Origin: Sphingomonadaceae bacterium
GTDB taxonomy: Bacteria; Pseudomonadota; Alphaproteobacteria; Sphingomonadales; Sphingomonadaceae
Direction: 5' to 3'
Assembly: GCA_002863155.1 (NCBI GenBank)
Contig: PKED01000148.1
Span: forward strand, 1 to 49,810
Length of the DNA: 49,810 nucleotides
Positions 33,954 to 42,668 of the stretch are shown piece by piece. The notes under the pieces were generated by a model. The model was not told the DNA's origin. It did no database searches and was given only the letters and a program-made list of their open reading frames with translations. The position numbers were made by a program, and so were the translations under genes. How positions within the stretch are numbered: the first letter of the stretch is position 1; the number at the start of each line of letters is the position of its first letter.

Positions 33954-36125
33954 ATGGCGGGCGGCGCATGGCGGCGATGGTCACGATCCGCGCTGAGCCC
34001 GGCGCGGCTGGCGCTCGGGCTGCTCGTCGCGCTGGCGGCGGTGGTGGCGGTACTCGACATCGCGACCCGCCCGCCGCCGATGCCGGGCTATGCGCAGGTG
34101 CGCGGCGCGTGGCAGCCGTCGGAGGCCTGGCTCTATGACCGGCACGGCGTCCTGATCGATTCGGCGCGCGTCAATTTCGCGGCGCGGCGGCTGGCCTGGA
34201 CCCCGCTCGACCGGATCGCCCCGACCGTGCGCACGGCGATCGTCGCGGCCGAGGACAAGCGCTTCTACAGCCATTGGGGCGTCGACTGGCTGGCGCTGGC
34301 GAGCGCCTTTCGCGAACGGCTCGCCGGGCAGCCGCGGCGCGGGGCGAGCACGTTGACGATGCAGCTCGCCGCCTATCTCGCGCCCGATCTCGCCGCGCCC
34401 GGCGCGCGCGGGTGGCGTGACAAGCTCCGCCAGATGCGCGCCGCCTGGGCGATCGAGGGCGGCTGGGGCAAGGACCAGATCCTCGAGGCCTATCTGAACA
34501 TGGCCGGTTTTCGCGGCGAGGCACAGGGGATCGGCGCGGCGGCGCTCGGGCTGTTCGGCAAGACGCCCGATGCCCTGTCGCGCGACGATGCGCTACTGCT
34601 CGCCGCGCTGTTGCCCGATCCGCAGGCGCCCGCGCCCGCGCTTGCCCGGCGGGCCTGCCGTTACGCGCATAATGCAACACCCAACGCCGCCGGGGAAGCC
34701 GATTGCCACCGGCTGGAAAGCGCTGCCTGGGCGATGCTCGGCCCGCAGCGCAGCCTCGCGCTCGATCCCGGGCTCGCGCCGCACCTCGCGACGCGGCTGC
34801 TCACCCGGCCCGGCCTGCGGGTGACGACGACGCTCGACGCGCGCATCCAGCGGCTCGCGGCGGCCGCGCTGACGCGCCAGCTGCGGGGCCTTGGCAGCGC
34901 GCGGGCGCGCGACGGCGCGGTGATCGTCGTCGACAATGCGAGCGGCGAGGTGCGCGCCTATGTCGGCGGGGTCGGCGGCATGTCGACCGCGCCAGAGGTC
35001 GACGGCGCCAATGCCTATCGCCAGGCCGGCTCGACGCTGAAGCCTTTCCTCTACGCCCAGGCGATCGAGCGCGGCTATCTGACGCCTGCTTCGATCCTCG
35101 ACGATTCGCCTGTCCAGCTCGACACGGCGAGCGGGCTGTACGTGCCGCAGAATTACGACCGGGATTTCAAGGGGCCGGTGTCGGCACGCACCGCGCTCGC
35201 CGGGTCGCTCAACGTGCCCGCAGTGCGCACGCTGCTGCTGGTCGGCGTGGAGCCGTTTCGCGACCGGCTATGGGATACCGGCTATCACGGGCTGGTCGAG
35301 GACGGCCAATATTACGGGTTCAGCCTCGCGCTCGGATCGGCGGAAGTGACATTGCTCGAACAGGTCGCCGCCTATCGCAGCCTGGCGCGCGGCGGGCGCT
35401 GGTCGCCGCTGCGGCTTACCGTGGATGCGCCGCCGGTCGTCGATACCCGCGTCACCACGCCGCAGGCGGCCTGGCTCATCGCCGACATGCTGGCCGATTC
35501 GAACGCGCGGGCGGTCACGTTCGGGCTCGATTCGGCGCTCAGCCTGCCCTTCTGGTCGGCGGTGAAGACCGGGACGTCAAAGGCCCTGCGCGACAATTGG
35601 TGCATCGGCTTCACCGGGCGCTACACTGTCGGCGTTTGGGTCGGCAATCTGGAGGGCGACCCGATGCGCGCGGTATCGGGCACCAGCGGCGCCGCACCGG
35701 TGTGGCGCGACGTGATGCGCGCGCTCGACCAGGGCGGCGCGGGCGCCCCGCCACTCCCCGCCGGGATCGAGCAGCGCATGGTCGCCTTCGGCAACGGGAT
35801 CGAACAGGCGCGCCGCGACTATTTCCTGGCCGGGACCGCCCAGACGCAGTTCGCCGCCGCGCCCGAGACCGCCCGGCGCCCGCGCATCACCAATCCGGTA
35901 TCGGGCAGCGTCTATGCGCTCGACCCCGATATCCCGATCGATCGCCAGCGGCTGGCGATCGGCGTGTCGGGGCAGGCGGCGGCGCACCGCCTGTGGTTCG
36001 ATCGGCGCGATCTCGGCGCCGCCGACCGGCAGGCGCTGGTGCTGGCCGGGCCGGGCCGCCACCTGATCCGGCTGGTCGATCTGGGCGGGCGCGTCGTCGA
36101 TCAGGTGGCCTTCACCGTGCGCTGA
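33954..36125 (+). CDS. pbpC: Penicillin-binding protein 1C
   Basis: This 723-residue bifunctional enzyme has an N-terminal membrane anchor (LALGLLVALAAVVAVLDIA). The GT51 glycosyltransferase domain has its catalytic Glu in AAEDKRFYSHWGVD and the RGASTLTMQLA motif. The transpeptidase has Ser360-Thr-Leu-Lys363 (AGSTLKPF), a SLN motif (GSLNVPAVR) and Lys538-Thr-Gly (VKTGTS). The C-terminal BiPBP_C domain (ITNPVSGSVYALDPDIPIDRQRL) is characteristic of PBP1C. It should polymerise and possibly cross-link peptidoglycan in the periplasm. The gene begins one base after the alpha-2-macroglobulin stop. A strong hairpin terminator follows. Confidence 0.95.
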   Translation: MAGGAWRRWSRSALSPARLALGLLVALAAVVAVLDIATRPPPMPGYAQVRGAWQPSEAWLYDRHGVLIDSARVNFAARRLAWTPLDRIAPTVRTAIVAAEDKRFYSHWGVDWLALASAFRERLAGQPRRGASTLTMQLAAYLAPDLAAPGARGWRDKLRQMRAAWAIEGGWGKDQILEAYLNMAGFRGEAQGIGAAALGLFGKTPDALSRDDALLLAALLPDPQAPAPALARRACRYAHNATPNAAGEADCHRLESAAWAMLGPQRSLALDPGLAPHLATRLLTRPGLRVTTTLDARIQRLAAAALTRQLRGLGSARARDGAVIVVDNASGEVRAYVGGVGGMSTAPEVDGANAYRQAGSTLKPFLYAQAIERGYLTPASILDDSPVQLDTASGLYVPQNYDRDFKGPVSARTALAGSLNVPAVRTLLLVGVEPFRDRLWDTGYHGLVEDGQYYGFSLALGSAEVTLLEQVAAYRSLARGGRWSPLRLTVDAPPVVDTRVTTPQAAWLIADMLADSNARAVTFGLDSALSLPFWSAVKTGTSKALRDNWCIGFTGRYTVGVWVGNLEGDPMRAVSGTSGAAPVWRDVMRALDQGGAGAPPLPAGIEQRMVAFGNGIEQARRDYFLAGTAQTQFAAAPETARRPRITNPVSGSVYALDPDIPIDRQRLAIGVSGQAAAHRLWFDRRDLGAADRQALVLAGPGRHLIRLVDLGGRVVDQVAFTVR

Positions 36126-36148
36126 CCGCGTGGCGGGCGAATACGCGA

Positions 36149-36178
36149 ACCGGCCCGGAAGTCGCCTTCCGGGCCGGT
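36149..36178. terminator. Strong hairpin between pbpC and the RcnB-type gene
   Basis: A perfect 13-bp stem (left arm 36149-36161, right arm 36166-36178; ACCGGCCCGGAAG and its complement) encloses the loop TCGC. It lies between two convergent genes and could terminate transcription from both sides. T-rich tracts are short (CGTCTT on the plus side). Confidence 0.65.
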
Positions 36179-36197
36179 CGTCTTGCAGCCTTGCGTC

Positions 36198-36704
36198 TTA
36201 GCGGAAGAAGCCGCGATAGACGTCGAGTACCACGCCGCGCCGCGTGTCGACCAGGATCACGTCGTCATAATGACGCACCCAGCGCTGATAGCCGCGGGCC
36301 GGGGGCAGGCGATAGCGCCACGGATCGGCGATGTAATAGCGCGAGCCATAATAGGCCGGCGCGATCCGCACGCCCGATCGGAACGCATTGTAGCGGAACG
36401 GCGCGCGCCAGTTGCCGCGGGCATAAATCCCCGCATTGCCGTTGCGATAGGCCCGCCAGTCGTTGCGGCCCCAGGCGCGGTTGCGGTCGCGGATGTCCTC
36501 GCGCAGTTCCTGACGCGCCTCGCGCACGTCGCGGCGTTCGTCGCGGATCCGGCGCGGATCGCCCGAGCGATACGCCCGGTCCAGGTCGCGCTGCTCCTGA
36601 CGCAGCTCGCGCTGGTCGCGGCGGACTTCGGCCTGCGACTGGGCCTGCGCCGCAACCGGAGTCGCGACCGCCGCCAGCAAGGTGAGGAGAATGATCTTAC
36701 GCAT
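36198..36704 (-). CDS. RcnB-family periplasmic protein
   Basis: The ATG at 36704 follows GGGAG by 9 bases and opens a 168-residue protein with a signal peptide (MRKIILLTLLAAVATPVAAQA). Residues 22-85 are extremely rich in Arg, Asp, Glu and Gln (EVRRDQRELRQEQRDLDRAY) and should form a long charged helix. The C-terminal part (YYIADPWRYRLPPARGYQRWVRHYDDVILVDTRRGVVLDVYRGFF) is the RcnB domain, named after an E. coli protein involved in nickel/cobalt homeostasis. In alphaproteobacteria such proteins are numerous and their roles unclear. A GGACC-N16-CGTT promoter candidate upstream suggests general stress control. Confidence 0.88.
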   Translation of the reverse strand: MRKIILLTLLAAVATPVAAQAQSQAEVRRDQRELRQEQRDLDRAYRSGDPRRIRDERRDVREARQELREDIRDRNRAWGRNDWRAYRNGNAGIYARGNWRAPFRYNAFRSGVRIAPAYYGSRYYIADPWRYRLPPARGYQRWVRHYDDVILVDTRRGVVLDVYRGFFR

Positions 36705-36733
36705 GTTGCAACTCCCATTGTCGGTCCGACAGC

Positions 36734-36758
36734 AACGCATTTGCCGCTGTCTGGGTCC
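36734..36758 (-). promoter_or_regulatory. EcfG-type general-stress promoter candidate
   Basis: On the minus strand GGACC (36758-36754) and CGTT (36737-36734) are 16 bases apart, one mismatch from the EcfG consensus GGAAC-N16/17-CGTT of alphaproteobacteria. A transcript start near 36725 would leave a ~20-base leader that contains the RcnB gene's ribosome binding site. Confidence 0.4.
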
Positions 36759-36840
36759 GATATGGCCGAGTCGGTCTGAACGCGCCGGGAATGGCTTGGT
36801 CAGCTTCCCGACAAGGTTGTCACAAAATGTAACGGCGCGA

Positions 36841-37332
36841 TCAGGGGCGGCCGCCGCCCCCGCCGCCGCCACCCGGTCCACCCTGTCCGGCACCCGCGCC
36901 GACCGCGCCGATATTGCCGAAGATGTCGCGGAAGAAGCTGCGCTTGCGGCCCAGCGTCGGCGTGATCCGGCCATAGGGAGTGATCGAGGCGACCTGCTCG
37001 ACCCCGGTACGTTGCACCTGGTTGACGACGCCCTTGTCGTCGAAGCGGATGCGCAGGACCGTCTGATCCTTGGGCTTGGGGGTGTTATACGCGAAATAGC
37101 GGGTGTCGCGCGACACGTAGAACCATTCGCCTTCGTTGAACTGGCTGGTGAAGGTAGGCTTGCCGAGCACCTTGGCCACCGTCTGCCGGTTGTCGACGCC
37201 GACCTGCACCGAATTGACGAGATCGGGATCGACGACATAGCCCTGATGGCCCCGCAACGGCGTGCACGCACCGGTGAGCGTCATCGCGCCCAGGGCCGCC
37301 AGCGACAGGACATGCGGGGAAAACAAACGCAT
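36841..37332 (-). CDS. bamE: BamE-family outer-membrane assembly lipoprotein with Gly-rich tail
   Basis: The ATG at 37332 is preceded by GGAGG. The 163-residue product has a lipoprotein signal ending LTGAC, then a SmpA/BamE domain: GYVVDPDLVNSVQVGVDNRQTV, VLGKPTFTSQFNEGEWFYVSRDT and VLRIRFDDKGVVNQV. BamE stabilises the BAM complex that inserts beta-barrel proteins. The tail after residue 130 (FFRDIFGNIGAVGAGAG, then a run of eight glycines) is low-complexity and beyond the core domain. The gene is divergent from the CBP3 homologue, an arrangement common in alphaproteobacteria. Confidence 0.93.
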   Translation of the reverse strand: MRLFSPHVLSLAALGAMTLTGACTPLRGHQGYVVDPDLVNSVQVGVDNRQTVAKVLGKPTFTSQFNEGEWFYVSRDTRYFAYNTPKPKDQTVLRIRFDDKGVVNQVQRTGVEQVASITPYGRITPTLGRKRSFFRDIFGNIGAVGAGAGQGGPGGGGGGGGRP

Positions 37333-37430
37333 CCAGTTCCTCCAAGTCGGCCAACATGGCCGCCGCGCATTGCATCGCACGCGCAGGCCCTCAATATGCC
37401 GGGGATCGGGCGCAAACAAGGCAGCATGGC

Positions 37431-37949
37431 ATGAAGCGATTTTGGAACGGGCTGTTCGGTGGCACCGGCACCGACAAGGGGGTGACCGGCCCGCTCTATG
37501 ACGCGATCGTCGCGCGTGGTCGCGAGCCGCACTGGTATCTGACAGGCGGCGTCGCCGACACGATGGACGGCCGGTTCGACATGATCGCGGCCGTGCTCGC
37601 CTTCGTGCTGATCCGGCTGGAGGCCGATCCCGCCGCCGCTGCCGACGCGGTCGAGCTGACCGAACGCTTCATCGACGACATGGACGCGCAGCTTCGCCAG
37701 AGCGGCGTCGGCGATGTCGGGATCGGCAAATATGTCGGGCAGATGGTCAGCATGCTTGGCGGGCGGATCGGCGCCTATCGCGACGGGCTGGCGAGCGGCG
37801 ACCTGCGCACGCCGGTGCTTCGCAACCTCTATCGCGGGGTCGATCCGGGACAGGCGGCGATCGACCATGTCATTGCGGCGCTCACCGCCTTTGCCGGCCG
37901 GCTGCGCGAACAGCCGACGCCGGTCATCATCGCGGGGCAGCTGCCGTGA
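37431..37949 (+). CDS. Ubiquinol-cytochrome c chaperone (CBP3 family)
   Basis: The ATG at 37431 gives 172 residues starting MKRFWNGLFGG. The sequence contains the CBP3/UQCC1 domain: LYDAIVARGREPHWYLTGGVADTMDGRFDMI and a long helix with FIDDMDAQLRQSGVGDVGIGKYVGQMVSMLGGRI. In mitochondria CBP3 helps translate and assemble cytochrome b of complex III; the bacterial protein is presumed to help bc1 complex assembly. Its stop codon overlaps the DUF177 start (GTGA). Upstream in-frame codons from 37356 overlap the bamE promoter region and lack family similarity. Confidence 0.92.
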   Translation: MKRFWNGLFGGTGTDKGVTGPLYDAIVARGREPHWYLTGGVADTMDGRFDMIAAVLAFVLIRLEADPAAAADAVELTERFIDDMDAQLRQSGVGDVGIGKYVGQMVSMLGGRIGAYRDGLASGDLRTPVLRNLYRGVDPGQAAIDHVIAALTAFAGRLREQPTPVIIAGQLP

Positions 37950-38470
37950 CTCCGCCCGAATTCTCCCGCCCGCAGCGGATCGACGCGATCGGTGACCGAC
38001 CGCACAGCGTCGCAATCATCGCCGAGCCGGGCGAACGGACGGCACTGGCAGCGCGGTTCGGCCTGGTGTCGATCGATGCGCTTGCCGCGCAGTTCGCGGT
38101 CGGGCGCGAGGCGGGCAGCATCTTGGTGACCGGCGAGGTGACGGCGGCGGTCATCCAGGCCTGTGTCGTCACCGACGATCCGGTGCCGGCGCGGATCGCC
38201 GAGCGCGTGACGCTGCGCTTCGTGCCCGAGGAGGAAGGCGCGGTCGCCGACGAGATCGAGCTTGCCGATGATGCGCTCGACACGATCGAGTATCAGGGCA
38301 ATGCGATCGATCTGGGCGAGGCGGCGGCCGAAACGCTCGCGCTCGCGCTCGATCCGTTCCCGCGCGGGCCGCGCGCCGCCGAGGCGCTGCGCGAAGCCGG
38401 GGTGATCGCGGAGGGTGAAGCCGGGCCGTTCGGTGCGCTCGCGTCGCTGCGCGACCGGCTCAAATCCTAA
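37946..38470 (+). CDS. DUF177 (YceD-family) protein
   Basis: This 174-residue protein starts at a GTG overlapping the CBP3 stop by 4 bases. The DUF177 pattern is present: acidic, with VTGEVTAAVIQACVVTDDPVPARI and IDLGEAAAETLALALDPFPRGP. YceD of E. coli and plastid relatives affect 23S rRNA accumulation. In this protein the usual Cys pair is reduced to a single Cys in the central segment. The last bases overlap the stop codon of the convergent phosphatase gene by 4. Confidence 0.9.
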   Translation: MTPPEFSRPQRIDAIGDRPHSVAIIAEPGERTALAARFGLVSIDALAAQFAVGREAGSILVTGEVTAAVIQACVVTDDPVPARIAERVTLRFVPEEEGAVADEIELADDALDTIEYQGNAIDLGEAAAETLALALDPFPRGPRAAEALREAGVIAEGEAGPFGALASLRDRLKS

Positions 38471-39009
38471 TCGTCGTCGGGGTCGGGGCCGAGTTCGGGA
38501 TCGATGTCGCGCGGCCGGGTGAAGGCCGCCAACCGCGCGGTGCGGGCGTCGCGCCAATGGTCGATCTCGAATTCGAGCGTCGCCAGGCTGCCCGTCGGCA
38601 GCTTGTCGTACACCGCCGCGCGCAGCGTATCGGCGGGATCGTCGGGCACCAACGTCAGCACCAGATCCTCAAGCCCCGGATTATGCCCTGCCAGCATCAG
38701 CGTCGCGGCGTCGTCTGCCTGCGCCTGGATCAGTTCGAGCAGCTGCGTCGCCGAAGCGAGGTAGATGCGGCGTTCCCAGACCGTGCCGAGCGGCTGGCCA
38801 TAGCCGCGCTCGACCAGCGCCACGGTCTGCGCGACCCGGGCAGCGTCGGAGGCGACGACCCGGTCGAACCGGTCGCCCCGCGCGCGCAGGTGGCGGCCGA
38901 TCGCGATCGCCGCGCGTTCGCCGCGCGCGTTCAGCACCCGGTCGAAATCGCGCTGGTCGCGGTCGCCATAGCCCGACTTGGCGTGACGCAGCAGAGTGAG
39001 CCTTTTCAT
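38467..39009 (-). CDS. SixA-type histidine phosphatase
   Basis: The 180-residue product starts MKRLTLLRHAKSGYGD, the LxRHAxS catalytic motif of the SixA branch with phospho-accepting His9, followed by DFDRVLNARGERAA and the second catalytic His in LMLAGHNPGLEDL. SixA removes phosphate from histidine phosphotransfer proteins (ArcB Hpt or the PTS protein NPr in E. coli); the target here is unknown. The C-terminus is acidic (DPELGPDPDDD). It is 10 bases downstream of the DinG-like helicase gene on the same strand and may be co-transcribed. Confidence 0.92.
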   Translation of the reverse strand: MKRLTLLRHAKSGYGDRDQRDFDRVLNARGERAAIAIGRHLRARGDRFDRVVASDAARVAQTVALVERGYGQPLGTVWERRIYLASATQLLELIQAQADDAATLMLAGHNPGLEDLVLTLVPDDPADTLRAAVYDKLPTGSLATLEFEIDHWRDARTARLAAFTRPRDIDPELGPDPDDD

Positions 39010-39019
39010 CGCCTCTCTT

Positions 39020-41734
39020 TTATGTCGTTGCGCTCACCCCATGCCCCAGTGACGTGACGGAGGAAAGTCGCGATTGCACCCGCGCGACCGCTTCGTCGAG
39101 CGTCACCCGCGCGACCGGCACGCCTTCGGGAAAGGCCGACACCAATCGCGACGGCATCGCCGCCGACAGCAGCACGAAGGCGCCGCGATCGCCCGCGCGG
39201 CGGATCAGCCGCCCGAACGCCTGCGCCAGCCGCGCGCGCACCAGCCGGTCGTCATAGGCAGCCCCGCCCCCCGCCAGCCGCCGCGCGGCATGGAGCACGG
39301 TCGGCTTGGTCCAGGGCACACCCTCGAGCACCACCAGCCGCAGCGAATGCCCCGGCACATCGACGCCGTCGCGCAAAGCGTCGGTGCCGAGCAGCGACGC
39401 GCGCGCATCGTCGCGAAAGATGTCGACGAGCGTCCCGGTATCGATCGGGTCGACATGCTGGGCGTGCAGCGGCAGCCCCTCGCGCGCGAGCCGGTCGGCG
39501 ATCCGGGCATGGACTGCGCGCAGCCGCCGGATCGCGGTGAACAGCCCGAGCGTGCCGCCCCCCGCCGCGACGATGAGCCTGGCATAGGCATTGGCGAGCG
39601 CGGCGGTGTCGCCCCGCTTGACGTCGGTGACGATCAGCACATCGGCGGCCTGCGCATAGTCGAACGGGCTGAGCGCCTCGAAATGCGCGGGCGGGGCGGG
39701 GAGGTGCACCGCGCCGGTGCGGGCATCGGCGACATCCCAGCCGCCGCCCGCGGTCAGCGTCGCCGAGGTGACGAGCGCGCCGTGCGCGGGCTTCAGCACG
39801 ATCTCGGCAAAGGGGCGGGTCGGGTCGAGCCAGCGGCGGTGCAGGCCGATATCATATTCGCGCCCCTCGACCCGCTCGACCGCCAGCCAGTCGACGAAAT
39901 CGGGGTCGGCGGGGCCGCCGATCCGCGCGACCAGCGCAAGCCACGCCGCAACCGTCTCGACGCGCCAGGCAAGCGACGCGATCGCGCCTTCGATGCGGGC
40001 GCGCGCCGGGCCGTCCATCCAGTCGGGGCCCTCGTCGAGCACTGCCTCGAGCCGCCGCCCGAGCGCGACCAGCGGCTGATGCAGCGCGGCAAGCGCGGCG
40101 GCGGCGGGCCCGGCCGCCTCGATCAGCCCCGCATCGGGTTCGGCGAGTTCGGTTTCGAGGCCATAGCCCGCATCTTCCTTGCCGCCCTGATCCTGGCTGG
40201 CGCGCGCGTAGACGAGGCCACGCACCGCCGCGAGTAGCGTCTCGACCGGGCCGAACGGCGCGCCTTCGTTCAACCGCTGGAGCCAGCCCTCGCCCGGCAG
40301 CGCCTGGGCCGCGCGCGCGGCGGCGTTGATCGCTTCCGCGCCGCCCGCGTCATAGCTCGCGACATCCGACAGCCGCGCCGCCAGCCCCCGACGGCGGCCG
40401 CGCGCATTCGCTTCCGGGCCCATCACCCAGCGCCGCAGCTCGATCGTCTCGGCCCCGGTCAGCGCCACGCCGAACATCGCGTCCGCTGCGTCGAACAGGT
40501 GATGCCCCTCGTCGAAGACATAGCGGGTCGGCCGCGTCGCCAGTTCGCGCCCGCGCGCCGCATTCACCATCACCAGCGCATGATTGGCGATGACGATGTC
40601 GGCATCGGCCGAGGCGCGCGCCGCGCGTTCGATGAAGCATCTTCGGTAATGCGGGCAGCCGGCATAGACGCATTCGCCGCGCCGGTCGGTCAGCGCGACC
40701 GCGCCAGTCCGGCGGAACAGCGTCGGCAACCAGCCGGGCAGGTCGCCGCCGACCATGTCGCCATCGGCGGTATAGGCGGCCCAGCGCGCGACCAGCTGCG
40801 CGAGGATTGCCGCGCGGCCGGCAAAACCGCCCTGCAGCGCATCCTCCAGATTGAGCAGGCAGACGTAATTTTCGCGGCCCTTGCGGGTCACCACCTTCGC
40901 GCGGCGTGTCGCCGGATCGGGGAACAGGCGGGCGGTTTCGTGCGACAACTGGCGCTGGAGCGTCTTGGTGAAGGTCGACACCCACACCGCGCCCCCCGCG
41001 CGCTCGGCCCAGAGCGAAGCGGGCGACAGATAGCCGAGCGTCTTGCCGATACCCGTCCCGGCCTCTGCCAGCACCAGATTGGGCGCGTCGCGCCGGTCAC
41101 GCGGCGCGAAGGCGGCGGTGGCCGCGTCGGCGAACGCGCGCTGCCCCGGCCGCTGCTCGGCGCCGTCGCCGGTCAGCGCGGCGAGCCGGGCGCGCACCTC
41201 GCCGTCGTCGAGCGTCACCGTGCGCGGTGCGGGGCGCGGCGCGGCTTCGCTCCATTCGGGCAGGCGGGTGAACAGGAATGCCTCGCCCTTGTCGGGCTTC
41301 GCGATCCGGTCGGCGAGCAGCGGTGCCCAGGGCCAGCGCAGCCGGGCGAGCGTCTGGAGCGAAGTCCACGCGCCCTCGCGCTCGGCCCAGTCGCCGTTGG
41401 GCACCGACAACAGCTTCGCCGTCGCCGCACGCAGAAAGGCCGCGACATCCTGATCGCGCGCCGGCGCGTCGAGCCCGGTCGCGGCGGCCAGCCCCTTCGG
41501 CGTCGGCACCATGAAGCGCGCGGGAAACAGAAAGGCGAACAGTTCCAGCAGGTCGAGCCCCGACAGCTCGGCATAGCCCAGCCGCTGCGCGACGAGTGGC
41601 GCGTTGAGCAGGATGACCGGCGTGTCGGCGGCAAGCCGGATCGCCTCGCCACGCGACAGCGAACGCGTCGCCTCCCCCGCGACCCAGATGCCGCCATGGC
41701 TTGCGTGCAGCGCGGGATGGGGCGGCGGGGTCAC
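39020..41734 (-). CDS. DinG-like ATP-dependent DNA helicase with FeS cysteines
   Basis: The 904-residue protein begins at a GTG with GGGGGG just upstream. An N-terminal domain of ~190 residues (possibly a degenerate nuclease or adaptor region with LLELFAFLFPARF) precedes a superfamily-2 XPD/DinG helicase. This has Walker A LAEAGTGIGKTLGYL (near 225), four cysteines in NYVC...GECVYAGCPHYRRC (near 293-365) that fit a [4Fe-4S] site, Walker B DEGHHL and the C-terminal motif QAFGRLIRR. It should unwind DNA 5' to 3', resolving R-loops, D-loops or forks. The gene is complete. Confidence 0.92.
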   Translation of the reverse strand: MTPPPHPALHASHGGIWVAGEATRSLSRGEAIRLAADTPVILLNAPLVAQRLGYAELSGLDLLELFAFLFPARFMVPTPKGLAAATGLDAPARDQDVAAFLRAATAKLLSVPNGDWAEREGAWTSLQTLARLRWPWAPLLADRIAKPDKGEAFLFTRLPEWSEAAPRPAPRTVTLDDGEVRARLAALTGDGAEQRPGQRAFADAATAAFAPRDRRDAPNLVLAEAGTGIGKTLGYLSPASLWAERAGGAVWVSTFTKTLQRQLSHETARLFPDPATRRAKVVTRKGRENYVCLLNLEDALQGGFAGRAAILAQLVARWAAYTADGDMVGGDLPGWLPTLFRRTGAVALTDRRGECVYAGCPHYRRCFIERAARASADADIVIANHALVMVNAARGRELATRPTRYVFDEGHHLFDAADAMFGVALTGAETIELRRWVMGPEANARGRRRGLAARLSDVASYDAGGAEAINAAARAAQALPGEGWLQRLNEGAPFGPVETLLAAVRGLVYARASQDQGGKEDAGYGLETELAEPDAGLIEAAGPAAAALAALHQPLVALGRRLEAVLDEGPDWMDGPARARIEGAIASLAWRVETVAAWLALVARIGGPADPDFVDWLAVERVEGREYDIGLHRRWLDPTRPFAEIVLKPAHGALVTSATLTAGGGWDVADARTGAVHLPAPPAHFEALSPFDYAQAADVLIVTDVKRGDTAALANAYARLIVAAGGGTLGLFTAIRRLRAVHARIADRLAREGLPLHAQHVDPIDTGTLVDIFRDDARASLLGTDALRDGVDVPGHSLRLVVLEGVPWTKPTVLHAARRLAGGGAAYDDRLVRARLAQAFGRLIRRAGDRGAFVLLSAAMPSRLVSAFPEGVPVARVTLDEAVARVQSRLSSVTSLGHGVSATT

Positions 41735-41792
41735 GCCCCCCTTGTCGCCCCCGCCGAACAGAATGGCAACATCTGTCGTCCGCTGCGCGCGC

Positions 41793-42284
41793 CTACCCGG
41801 CCAGAAATTCGTCCAGCTGGTCGAAGCTGCCCGACCAGCCGCCGGTCATCGACGCCATCATGTCGGTGAAGAAGGCGATCTCCTCCGGGCTGGCGTCGAT
41901 CGGTTCCCAGCTGAGCGTGACCAAAGTCCCGCCATCGGCCTCGCGGAACAGCACCGTCGTCAGCATCTCGAGCGGGAACAGCGCGGCAAAGGGCGCGCGG
42001 ACGCGGTTGCCCTCGGCATCGGCGAAACCATGGACCCAGACGAGCCTGTGCGGCGGATCGATCTCGCGGAACACGAACTTGCTATACATCACGCTGCCGT
42101 CGGGCCCCTCCATCCGCCCGCGCCATTCGCCGCCGGGGCGCAGGTCGAAGGCGAGGATCGAGCCCGCCGTCCCTTTGGGGCCGAACCAGGCGGCAAGCTG
42201 ATCGGGATCGGTCCATGCCGACCAGACGCGGGCGAGCGGCGCGGCGAAGCGGCGCTCGATTATGAAGCGGGGGGTATCGGTCAT
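41793..42284 (-). CDS. AHSA1/SRPBCC-domain protein
   Basis: The ATG at 42284 overlaps the ArsR stop codon (ATGA), giving 163 residues. The START-like fold typical of the AHSA1 (DUF1473-type SRPBCC) group is clear: FIIERRFAAPLARVWSAWTDPDQLAAWFGPKG, GGEWRGRM, and the C-terminal helix MMASMTGGWSGSFDQLDEFL. ArsR-AHSA1 pairs are very common in bacteria; the AHSA1 partner may bind a small hydrophobic ligand, but its function is not established. Same operon as the regulator upstream. Confidence 0.92.
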   Translation of the reverse strand: MTDTPRFIIERRFAAPLARVWSAWTDPDQLAAWFGPKGTAGSILAFDLRPGGEWRGRMEGPDGSVMYSKFVFREIDPPHRLVWVHGFADAEGNRVRAPFAALFPLEMLTTVLFREADGGTLVTLSWEPIDASPEEIAFFTDMMASMTGGWSGSFDQLDEFLAG

Positions 42285-42619
42285 CGCGTCGGGTCTCCCT
42301 TGTCGGCGGTGTCGCCAAGAAAATCGTCGAGCCGGTCGAAGCTGTCGCTCCACAGCGTGCGCAGCCCGTCGATCCATTGCCGCGCCGCGTCGAGGCCATC
42401 GGGTTTCAGGCGGCGCGGGCGCGACTGCGCGGCCCGCCCGCCCTCGATCAGACCTGCCCGTTCGAGCAGCTTGAGGTGACGCGAGATCGCGGGCTGGCTG
42501 ATGCCGAACGGCGCCTGCAGTTCGCGCACCGTCGCTTCGCCCTGCGCGAGCCGCGCCAGAATTGCCCGTCGCACCGGATCGGCGAGTGCGGCGAATTTCA
42601 GGTCGATCGCGCTTTGCAT
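42281..42619 (-). CDS. ArsR-family transcription regulator
   Basis: The 112-residue product starts MQSAIDLKFAALADPVRRAILARL and has a winged helix-turn-helix (VRELQAPFGISQPAISRHLKLLERAGLI). It lacks the metal-binding CxC motif, so it is the AHSA1-linked type rather than an arsenic sensor. The ATG at 42619 lies exactly 7 bases after a -10 box, so the mRNA may be leaderless. Longer in-frame starts overlap the -35 box and are unlikely. An inverted repeat spanning the promoter suggests autoregulation. It overlaps the AHSA1 gene by 4 bases. Confidence 0.92.
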   Translation of the reverse strand: MQSAIDLKFAALADPVRRAILARLAQGEATVRELQAPFGISQPAISRHLKLLERAGLIEGGRAAQSRPRRLKPDGLDAARQWIDGLRTLWSDSFDRLDDFLGDTADKGDPTR

Positions 42620-42655
42620 AACCGAAATGTTATATAGCAAGCCGGTTATAGTCAA
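42618..42655 (-). promoter_or_regulatory. Promoter and operator candidate of the ArsR/AHSA1 operon
   Basis: Minus-strand -35 box TTGACT (42655-42650) and -10 box TAACAT (42632-42627) are 17 bases apart. The expected start nucleotide coincides with the A of the ArsR ATG. An inverted repeat ATAACCG (42618-42624) / CGGTTAT (42643-42649) encloses the -10 region, so a bound ArsR dimer would cover the promoter. Confidence 0.55.
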
Positions 42656-42668
42656 GCGCTGAAGAGCG

